DNA of 7,888 nucleotides from JBDRKE01 sp043814315 (GTDB lineage Bacteria; Omnitrophota; Gorgyraeia; Gygaellales; Profunditerraquicolaceae): the NCBI GenBank assembly GCA_043814315.1, contig JBDRKE010000041.1, forward strand, positions 1 to 7,888. Reading direction: 5' to 3'. Below the pieces are notes generated by a model. The model was not told the origin of the DNA. It saw nothing but the letters and a program-made list of their open reading frames with translations, and did not search any database. Positions 1 to 4,949 of this stretch are shown here, piece by piece. The position numbers and the translations under genes were made by a program. How positions within the stretch are numbered: position 1 is the stretch's first letter; every line of letters starts with the position of its first letter.

Positions 1-153
1 ACCCTTAAAGATTATCCCCGCGCCGCTGCCGATGAGCCGCTTGACTTTTAGTTTCCGGCATTTAGGGCACTTGCGTAACGGCTTCTCGCTCATGTTCTGA
101 AACAATTCAAAAGCATGCCCACATTGCGTGCATTCGAATTCATAAGTAGGCAT
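1..153 (-). CDS. FmdB-family zinc-ribbon protein, partial (C-terminus outside window)
   Basis: The 51 visible codons begin MPTYEFECTQCGHAFE and carry two CxxC pairs (C8/C11 and C29/C32), followed by a basic stretch and an IGSGAGIIFKG end. This is the pattern of the small FmdB-type putative regulatory proteins, a one-domain zinc ribbon named after a protein encoded with formamidase/amidase genes; its biochemical role is poorly defined. The start at 151-153 is supported by an AGGAGA Shine-Dalgarno about 5-6 bases upstream. No stop codon occurs before the window edge, and family members usually run on for a low-complexity tail, so the gene is cut by the edge rather than broken. It lies on the same strand as dnaJ, 173 bases downstream across a repeat-filled gap. 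It may be read through from the heat-shock operon, but nothing here proves that. Confidence 0.85.
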   Translation of the reverse strand, partial: MPTYEFECTQCGHAFELFQNMSEKPLRKCPKCRKLKVKRLIGSGAGIIFKG

Positions 154-187
154 TTGCGTCTCCTATGTGTCTTGATAGACAAAGAAA

Positions 188-322
188 TCCCAAATCACAA
201 GCTCCAAATCCCAGATAAACACCAAATTCCAATTTATCAAACCCCAAACTTACAAGTTTTAGACATTCGAATTTGAAATTTGAAATTTATTTGGAATTTG
301 AAATTTGAAATTTGAAATTTCA
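188..322. repeat. AT-rich AAATTTC/CAAATTCC repeat mosaic between dnaJ and fmdB
   Basis: Most of the 154-326 gap is low-complexity repeat. Heptamer units GAAATTT run in tandem over 269-288 and again over 294-320, ending 7 bases from the dnaJ stop. On the other side (188-232) the plus strand carries looser CCAAATC/CAAATTCC units, the complementary flavour. The two halves can pair: CAAATTCCAA at 223-232 is the exact inverse of TTGGAATTTG at 291-300. A small AAACT/AGTTT hairpin (246-250/255-259) sits between them. No open reading frame, RNA gene or convincing terminator was seen. The mosaic may act as an extended hairpin in the transcript or be a mobile-type repeat; its function is unknown. Confidence 0.8.
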
Positions 323-326
323 ATCT

Positions 327-1487
327 CTATCTGAATGTCTTCTTTATCTTTTCCGTAAAACTTTCCTTATCAACCTCTTCCCCCGAGGCCCTCGCAAACT
401 CTTCCATAAGCCGGCGTTGCTCTGAAGTTAGACGCGTAGGGATCTCTACGTTCACCCTGACTAATTCATCTCCGATATCCCTTCCGTGCACATCCGGTAT
501 TCCTTTTTCTTTAAGGCGAAAGATTTTTCCGCTCTGGGTTCCTGCGGGGATCTTCATGGTTACCTTACCGTTAAGCGTAATGACTTCAATCTCTCCCCCC
601 AGGACCGCTTTAGCAAGGCTGATAGAGGCCTGTGTTAATATATCATTTCCGTGTCGCTCGAAACGAGAGTGCGGCAAGACTTCGATGATGACATATAAAT
701 CCCCATGGCCTACTATGCCAGCCTCTCCTTCTCCTCTGACCCTTAAATGAGAATCCGTATCCACTCCCGCAGGAATCTTGACCTTAATCTTGCGGGTCAC
801 CCGAGTCCTGCCCTCTCCGCGGCAGTCAGGACAGGGAGACTGCATAATGGAGCCTTCGCCCCTGCAGCGTGAACATGTCTGGGCCAATTGAAAGAAACCG
901 CTTGAGACAACCCTGCGGCCCGACCCTTTGCACTGCGGACAGGTTGTTTTCCTGGTGCCTGGCTTTGCGCCACTGCCGGAACAGGTAGAGCATGCCTCAT
1001 ACCGAGGCACGGTGACTGTCTTTTCAGTACCGCTGGCTGCTTCTTCTAAAGTTATGCTTGCGGATATTTGTAAATCGCGGCCCCTGCGCCGAGAGCTTGA
1101 GCTGCGGCTGGACCTGCCTCCAAAGATGTCAGATCCCAAATCGCCAAATATCTCCTCAAAAATGTTGCCGCCAAAACCAGAATCGCCCATACCCTGAAAA
1201 ACGCTGCTGAAATCCGCACCCTTAAATATGTCTTCATAGGCGTATTTCTGGTCAATGCCTGAATGTCCATACTGGTCGTAAAGCGCGCGCTTCTGGGAAT
1301 CCGATAATACGGCATAGGCCTCAGAAATCTCTTTAAACTTCTCCTCAGCCTCTTTTTTCTGCTCGTGAGGGACTCTATCAGGATGGTAGCGTAGCGCCAG
1401 CTCCCTGTAGGCCTTCTTGATCTCATCAAGGCTGGCGCTTTTTTTCGCACCCAGTATCTCGTAATAATCGCGCTTCGTAGACATCAT
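327..1487 (-). CDS. dnaJ: Chaperone protein DnaJ (Hsp40, type I)
   Basis: DnaJ is the cytoplasmic co-chaperone that delivers unfolded substrates to DnaK and stimulates its ATPase. The 386 residues are full length and carry every type I domain. The J domain is about residues 7-75 with HPD at 35-37. A Gly/Phe-rich linker spans about 88-124, followed by a short Ser/Arg stretch (125-137). Four intact zinc-binding repeats follow: CSTCSGSG 166-173, CPQCKGSG 183-190, CSRCRGEG 205-212 and CPDCRGEG 219-226. The rest is the C-terminal substrate-binding and dimerisation region, ending with a basic tail. The protein could start at either of two adjacent ATG codons (1485-1487 or 1482-1484); the second gives the more usual MSTKRDYYE start. 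Neither has a clear Shine-Dalgarno. The gene is the last of the hrcA-grpE-dnaK-dnaJ series but is separated from dnaK by a 103-base AT-rich repeat gap. Confidence 0.97.
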   Translation of the reverse strand: MMSTKRDYYEILGAKKSASLDEIKKAYRELALRYHPDRVPHEQKKEAEEKFKEISEAYAVLSDSQKRALYDQYGHSGIDQKYAYEDIFKGADFSSVFQGMGDSGFGGNIFEEIFGDLGSDIFGGRSSRSSSSRRRGRDLQISASITLEEAASGTEKTVTVPRYEACSTCSGSGAKPGTRKTTCPQCKGSGRRVVSSGFFQLAQTCSRCRGEGSIMQSPCPDCRGEGRTRVTRKIKVKIPAGVDTDSHLRVRGEGEAGIVGHGDLYVIIEVLPHSRFERHGNDILTQASISLAKAVLGGEIEVITLNGKVTMKIPAGTQSGKIFRLKEKGIPDVHGRDIGDELVRVNVEIPTRLTSEQRRLMEEFARASGEEVDKESFTEKIKKTFR

Positions 1488-1492
1488 TAGTT

Positions 1493-1581
1493 AAATTCGA
1501 ATGACAAAATTCAAAGCACAAAACAAATCCAAATTTCAAAATTCAAAACAAAAATATCTTATTTTGAATTTTGTGCTTTGA
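1493..1581. repeat. AT-rich inverted-repeat mosaic between dnaK and dnaJ
   Basis: The dnaK-dnaJ gap is built of AAATTC/CAAA units like those beyond dnaJ. TCAAAGCACAAAA (1511-1523) is exactly inverted as TTTTGTGCTTTGA (1569-1581), giving a 13-bp stem around a 45-base loop. AAAATTCAAAA (1538-1548) is also exactly inverted at 1562-1572, giving an 11-bp stem with a 13-base loop. The two right arms overlap at 1569-1572, so the stems compete. AAATTCGAATG at 1493-1503 is the exact inverse of CATTCGAATTT at 264-274 on the far side of dnaJ. No coding sequence was seen. It could attenuate transcription, act as an RNA-processing site or simply be an inserted repeat. Confidence 0.75.
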
Positions 1582-1590
1582 CATTTGGGT

Positions 1591-3477
1591 TTATTTTTTA
1601 TCGTCCTCTTCCTTATACTCCGCATCAATAATCTCTTCGTCTTTGCCCTTCTTTTCCTGAGGGGGCTCTTCTGGTTTCTGGCCACTGGTTTCTGGTTTCT
1701 CGCCCTGGCCCTGTTGCTGCTTGGCAGCAGCCTGCTTGTAAATCTCCTCAGCCAGTTTATGGGATGCCTTCGTCAAATCCTCCATCCCGCGCTTGATCCT
1801 ATCCACATTCTTATCCTTAATAGCAGCCTTGAGGTCATTAAGTTTTGCCTCGATATCCGCGCGCTCTGCCTGGCTCACCTTATCGCCAAATTCTTTAAGA
1901 GATTTCTCTGTGGCATAAACTAAGCTATCGGCCTGATTGATAACCTCCACTTCTTCTTTTCTCTTGGCATCTTCAGCGGCAAATTTCTCTGCACTCTTAA
2001 CCATCTTCTCGATTTCTTCTTTGGAGAGCTTCTTAGGCGCAGTAATCCGAATAGACTGTTCCTTGCCTGTGCCTAAATCCTTGGCTGCAACATGCACAAT
2101 GCCATCGCGGTCAATATCAAATTTCACTTCAACCTGCGGCACACCCCGTGGCGCTGGAGGGATTCCCACTAAATCAAACCTTCCTAGCTCCACGTTATCA
2201 TCTGCCATTTGACGTTCACCCTGTAATACGCGGATAGTCACTGCGGTTTGATTATCCGCGGCAGTGGAAAAAACCTGGCTTTTTTGCGTCGGGATAGAAG
2301 TATTTCTTTCAATTAATTTAGTGTTGACTCCGCCTAATGTTTCAATGCCCAATGAAAGAGGCGTGACATCTAGCAATAAAACATCTTTCACGTCGCCCGT
2401 AATAATGGCCGCCTGGATGGCTGCGCCCAATGCCACACATTCCATAGGGTCAACTCCGCGCTCGATCTTTTTACCCACATAATCCTCGACAAATTTCTGC
2501 ACGATGGGCATTCTGGTCGGACCGCCCACCATGATGATCCGATCAATATCTTTGGCGGTTAATTTAGCGTCTGAAATCGCCTGCTCCATAGGGTGCCGGC
2601 ATCTGTCAATAATCGGAGAAATCAAATCTTCTAATTTTGCGCGCGTAATGGACATGGTTAAATGCTTCGGCCCGCTGGCATCAGCAGTGATAAAAGGAAG
2701 ATTGATATCCGTGCTCACGGTGGAAGAAAGCTCAATCTTGGCTTTTTCTGCTGCTTCGCGTAACCTCTGCACTGCCATCTTATCATTCATCAGGTCTATG
2801 CCGATTTCGCGTTTAAACTGTCCGGCAATATTCTCCAAAAGCTCCTTATCCATGTCTGTTCCCCCCAGCTGCGTATCTCCGGATGTGGATTGCACATGGA
2901 ATACGCCCTGGTCCATTTCCATTATAGTAACATCCAGCGTGCCACCGCCAAGGTCAAAAACCATAATCTTTTGCGCCTTCTGCGCTTTTTCCAAACCATA
3001 AGCAAGGCAGGCAGCTGTGGGCTCATTGATAATACGCAAAACCTTCAGGCCCGCAATCTCACCCGCATCTTTAGTGGCTTGACGTTGATTGTCGTCAAAA
3101 TACGCAGGGCAGGTAATAACCACTTCTTCCACCTTATCCCCTAAATACGCCTCGGCATCCTGTTTGATCTTCTGCAAGATAAAAGCAGAAATCTGCTGCG
3201 GCGTGTATTCCTTACCAAAGACCTTGAATTTATAGTCTGAGCCCATCTTTCGCTTAGCTGCCTGAATCGTGCCTTCTGCATTTATGGCTGCCTGGCGCCT
3301 GGCAGGCTCACCTACCAAACGCTGTCCGTCTTTTGTAAAAGCGACGTACGAAGGGAATGCCTTACCTGAGGCAACTCCTGCGCCCTCTGCTGAAGGAATA
3401 ATAACCGGACGGCCTCCCTCCATAGCGGCCGCCGCTGAATTGGAAGTCCCCAAATCAATCCCGATAATTTTAGCCAT
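1591..3477 (-). CDS. dnaK: Chaperone protein DnaK (Hsp70)
   Basis: DnaK is the ATP-dependent cytoplasmic Hsp70 that binds exposed hydrophobic segments of client proteins. It has 628 residues, a normal length. The ATPase domain covers about 1-363, with phosphate-binding motif IDLGTSNS (7-14), VFDLGGGTLDVTI (173-185) and MVGGPTRMP (316-324). The hydrophobic interdomain linker DVLLLDVTPLSLG is at 365-377, the beta substrate-binding domain at about 378-480, and the helical lid at about 485-580. A Gln/Lys/Glu/Pro-rich tail ends in the DnaK-like EEIIDAEYKEEDDKK. An AGGAGG Shine-Dalgarno five bases upstream fixes the start. Between KRKMG (75-79) and TPQQ (92-95) the protein is about 24 residues shorter than E. 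coli DnaK, so it lacks the Gram-negative insertion. It has instead an SGKAFPS segment near 37-43 shared, as I recall, with Thermoplasma-type DnaK. Cysteines at 123 and 157 in the ATPase domain replace more usual small residues. Confidence 0.98.
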   Translation of the reverse strand: MAKIIGIDLGTSNSAAAAMEGGRPVIIPSAEGAGVASGKAFPSYVAFTKDGQRLVGEPARRQAAINAEGTIQAAKRKMGSDYKFKVFGKEYTPQQISAFILQKIKQDAEAYLGDKVEEVVITCPAYFDDNQRQATKDAGEIAGLKVLRIINEPTAACLAYGLEKAQKAQKIMVFDLGGGTLDVTIMEMDQGVFHVQSTSGDTQLGGTDMDKELLENIAGQFKREIGIDLMNDKMAVQRLREAAEKAKIELSSTVSTDINLPFITADASGPKHLTMSITRAKLEDLISPIIDRCRHPMEQAISDAKLTAKDIDRIIMVGGPTRMPIVQKFVEDYVGKKIERGVDPMECVALGAAIQAAIITGDVKDVLLLDVTPLSLGIETLGGVNTKLIERNTSIPTQKSQVFSTAADNQTAVTIRVLQGERQMADDNVELGRFDLVGIPPAPRGVPQVEVKFDIDRDGIVHVAAKDLGTGKEQSIRITAPKKLSKEEIEKMVKSAEKFAAEDAKRKEEVEVINQADSLVYATEKSLKEFGDKVSQAERADIEAKLNDLKAAIKDKNVDRIKRGMEDLTKASHKLAEEIYKQAAAKQQQGQGEKPETSGQKPEEPPQEKKGKDEEIIDAEYKEEDDKK

Positions 3478-3485
3478 ATTAACCT

Positions 3486-3519
3486 CCTAAATTTTACGAA
3501 CGCAGTGAGAAAATTTAAG
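3486..3519 (-). promoter_or_regulatory. Possible AU-rich hairpin covering part of the dnaK Shine-Dalgarno
   Basis: On the transcribed strand, CUUAAAUUUU (3519 to 3510) can pair with AAAAUUUAGG (3495 to 3486): ten pairs including one G-U, around a 14-base loop. The first arm contains the grpE stop codon and the second contains the first three bases of the dnaK AGGAGG Shine-Dalgarno (3483-3488). A weak, nearly all A-U stem at this position could slow dnaK initiation until grpE translation or heat opens it. The pairing is visible in the sequence; the regulatory role is inference, and AT-rich intergenic DNA often gives short stems by chance. Confidence 0.4.
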
Positions 3520-4069
3520 CTTGTTTCCCTTCACCCTTCTTTGATACCTTAACCTTCGATGTCCTAATCACTCTATCGTTTAACAAATACCCTTTTTGCA
3601 ATTCCTCGACAATCGTATGCTCCGGGAGATCCTTGTCTTCTACCTGCATCAAGGCCTCATGATAATGCGGGTCGAATAATTTGCCTTCGGCCTCAATGGG
3701 CTTGACGCCTTGCGCCTTGAGCATTTCATAAAGATGCGCCAAAATCATTTCAACCCCTTTTAAAAATGCTGCCAGGTCCTGATGCTGGGCTTGAGACAGC
3801 TCAACGGTACGCTCCAAATCATCCAAAACGTTCAACAGCTCTACAACAAGGCCTTCATTGGCAAACTTGAAAAAATCCTGCCTTTCTTTTTCCTGGCGTT
3901 TACGCGAATTCTCAAAATCGGCCTGTAGCCTCAAGAACCTATCCCAGTATTCTTTGGCTTTATCCGCCTCTTCTTTTAAACTCAGAAATTCACCTTCCTT
4001 TAAGGTGACGGTTTTTTCTTCCTGAGGATGCTCTTTTTCTTCCGGATTATTTTTATGTTCTTTGCTCAT
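3515..4069 (-). CDS. grpE: GrpE nucleotide exchange factor
   Basis: GrpE is the dimeric nucleotide exchange factor that releases ADP from DnaK. With the start chosen here it has 184 residues. It begins with an acidic, disordered segment (1-30), then a long helix with the family motif LRLQADFENSRKR (46-58), a four-helix region (about 75-122), and the C-terminal beta domain with FDPHYHEAL (132-140) and GYLLNDRVIRTSKVKVSK (160-177). A longer frame reaches an ATG at 4094-4096, inside hrcA, but it adds an atypical MRCLKFFKA and has no Shine-Dalgarno. The inner ATG at 4067-4069 lies four bases after the hrcA stop, which suggests translational coupling; its own AAGG lies very close to the ATG. The stop lies 37 bases from the dnaK start, within a possible hairpin. 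Confidence 0.95.
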   Translation of the reverse strand: MSKEHKNNPEEKEHPQEEKTVTLKEGEFLSLKEEADKAKEYWDRFLRLQADFENSRKRQEKERQDFFKFANEGLVVELLNVLDDLERTVELSQAQHQDLAAFLKGVEMILAHLYEMLKAQGVKPIEAEGKLFDPHYHEALMQVEDKDLPEHTIVEELQKGYLLNDRVIRTSKVKVSKKGEGKQA

Positions 4070-4073
4070 GGCC

Positions 4074-4811
4074 TTAAAAAATTTCAAACACCTCATTCAC
4101 TAAATCGGAAATATATTCCAGCGTCGGAATAATAGACCTGTATTCCATGCGCATGGGCCCTAAAACCGCTATTTTACCCAAAGGCTTATTCTTCACCCGG
4201 AAACTCGAAACCACCAAAGCACAATCCTCAATCTCAGGACAGCCTAATTCATGGCCGATATACACTTTGACCTTTTCTTTAAAATCACGGTTGATAACAT
4301 CCAGCAACCGGCGCTTGTCCTCGATGGCCCCGATAAGAATGCGTATTTTATCCGAATCCTTAAACTCCGGCTGTTCTAACATGCGGCTTAACCCCTTGTA
4401 AAATAATTTATCCTGCCAGTCCAGAAAAGAGACGATGCCCGCATAATGCGTAACAGAGGATATGAACTCCGATGTCTCCTCCAAGGCCTCATCAAGGCGC
4501 CTGATCTCTCGCTTAAATTCCTTGACAATACGCTCCTTTTCATTATCCAGCAGCTCCATCTGCGAAATAAGAAAATCAACGTAATAACGGTATCCTTTAT
4601 CCGTAGGCACCCTGCCCCCTGAAGTATAAGGATGGACCAAAAACCCCTTATCCTCCAGTTCCACAAAGATACTCCTGATGGTCGCTGAACTCAAATCGAA
4701 CACATTCGCAATATCTTCAGAAGCTACCGGAACCGCATCCCTTATGTATTTACTGATGGCGGATTCTAAAACGAGCCTTCTCCTGGATTCATAATCCACA
4801 TTTCTAACCAT
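4074..4811 (-). CDS. hrcA: Heat-inducible transcription repressor HrcA, compact form
   Basis: HrcA is the dimeric repressor that binds CIRCE and is kept active by chaperone supply. The 245 residues start with a winged helix-turn-helix (about 8-75) containing SSATIR (41-46) and the wing motif TSGGRVPTDKGYRYYVD (63-79), then a long helix (about 85-118). The C-terminal part keeps EQPEF (146-150) and GPMRMEYRSIIPTLEYISD (218-236), both hallmarks of HrcA. Compared with B. subtilis HrcA (about 340 residues), roughly 95-100 residues between SFLD (128-131) and LSRML (141-145) are absent, which is much of the central GAF-like/insert region. The frame is uninterrupted, so this looks like a compact natural variant, not a damaged gene. 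After SSATIR the usual NEM/NDM is SIF. The start has an AAGGAG Shine-Dalgarno six bases upstream, directly next to a CIRCE site, implying autoregulation. The stop is four bases from grpE. Confidence 0.93.
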   Translation of the reverse strand: MVRNVDYESRRRLVLESAISKYIRDAVPVASEDIANVFDLSSATIRSIFVELEDKGFLVHPYTSGGRVPTDKGYRYYVDFLISQMELLDNEKERIVKEFKREIRRLDEALEETSEFISSVTHYAGIVSFLDWQDKLFYKGLSRMLEQPEFKDSDKIRILIGAIEDKRRLLDVINRDFKEKVKVYIGHELGCPEIEDCALVVSSFRVKNKPLGKIAVLGPMRMEYRSIIPTLEYISDLVNEVFEIF

Positions 4812-4823
4812 AAAGCTCTCCTT

Positions 4824-4850
4824 TTAGCACTCTAACCCTTATAATGCTAA
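4824..4850 (-). promoter_or_regulatory. CIRCE operator in the hrcA leader (HrcA binding site)
   Basis: On the plus strand TTAGCACTC (4824-4832), nine bases, then TAATGCTAA (4842-4850) match the CIRCE consensus TTAGCACTC-N9-GAGTGCTAA at 16 of 18 positions. The left half is perfect and the right half has two changes. It ends one base from the AAGGAG Shine-Dalgarno of hrcA (4818-4823), so it lies in the 5' untranslated region about 50-80 bases after the predicted transcription start. It is expected to make the hrcA-grpE-dnaK cluster autoregulated. Confidence 0.9.
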
Positions 4851-4853
4851 ACC

Positions 4854-4898
4854 CCCGTTAGAATAGAATCCTCCCCGTTAGCAAGCTTTTCTAACGGG
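4854..4898 (-). repeat. Three-copy CCCGTTAG repeat in the hrcA leader (candidate operator or RNA switch)
   Basis: On the plus strand CCCGTTAG occurs at 4854-4861 and 4874-4881, direct copies exactly 20 bases apart, and its inverse CTAACGGG at 4891-4898. The last two form an 8-N9-8 palindrome with the same 9-base spacing as CIRCE but a different sequence. It starts a few bases after the predicted transcription start. The outer pair extends to ten bases, CCCGTTAGAA at 4854-4863 and TTCTAACGGG at 4889-4898. In RNA the two stems would compete because both use 4891-4898. There is no T-run after the stems in the direction of transcription, so this is not an ordinary terminator. The factor or function is unknown. 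Confidence 0.7.
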
Positions 4899-4907
4899 TA
4901 AACATTA

Positions 4908-4935
4908 ATTTTAACACATTTTATTTCTTTGTCAA
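4908..4935 (-). promoter_or_regulatory. Sigma-70-type promoter for hrcA-grpE-dnaK
   Basis: Read on the minus strand, a perfect TTGACA -35 box (4930-4935) is followed after 16 bases by TAAAAT (4908-4913), five of six matches to the -10 consensus, preceded by a TGT extended -10. The predicted start of transcription is near 4899-4902, giving a leader of about 90 bases that contains the CCCGTTAG repeats and CIRCE. The -35 lies only 14 bases past the clpB stop, and no clear terminator separates them, so read-through from clpB is also possible. Confidence 0.8.
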
Positions 4936-4949
4936 CAGGCCTTCTGGCT

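Noticed and set aside
205..245. Possible promoter for fmdB (TTGATA with a TATCTG-like -10, minus strand)
   Set aside because: The -10 match is poor and the sequence is part of the AT-rich repeat, where such matches arise easily.
269..320. Regular AAATTTC units resembling a CRISPR or short tandem array
   Set aside because: The units are 7 bases with no unique spacers and no cas genes are nearby; it is low-complexity repeat.
1585..1923. Plus-strand open frame encoding a very hydrophobic 112-residue peptide that looks like a membrane protein
   Set aside because: It lies opposite the dnaK Lys/Glu/Gln-rich tail; Glu and Lys codons read in reverse give Phe and Leu, so the hydrophobicity is an artefact.
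4070..4096. Longer grpE start overlapping the end of hrcA
   Set aside because: It adds MRCLKFFKA, unlike GrpE N-termini, and has no ribosome binding site; the ATG four bases after the hrcA stop gives the usual acidic N-terminus.
4074..4811. hrcA as a truncated pseudogene because it is only 245 residues
   Set aside because: Both ends of the family are present in one open frame, with a good ribosome binding site and tight spacing to grpE; the missing part is internal and in frame.
4874..4898. CCCGTTAG palindrome as a rho-independent terminator for clpB
   Set aside because: No T-run follows on the transcribed strand, and the palindrome lies downstream of the predicted hrcA promoter.
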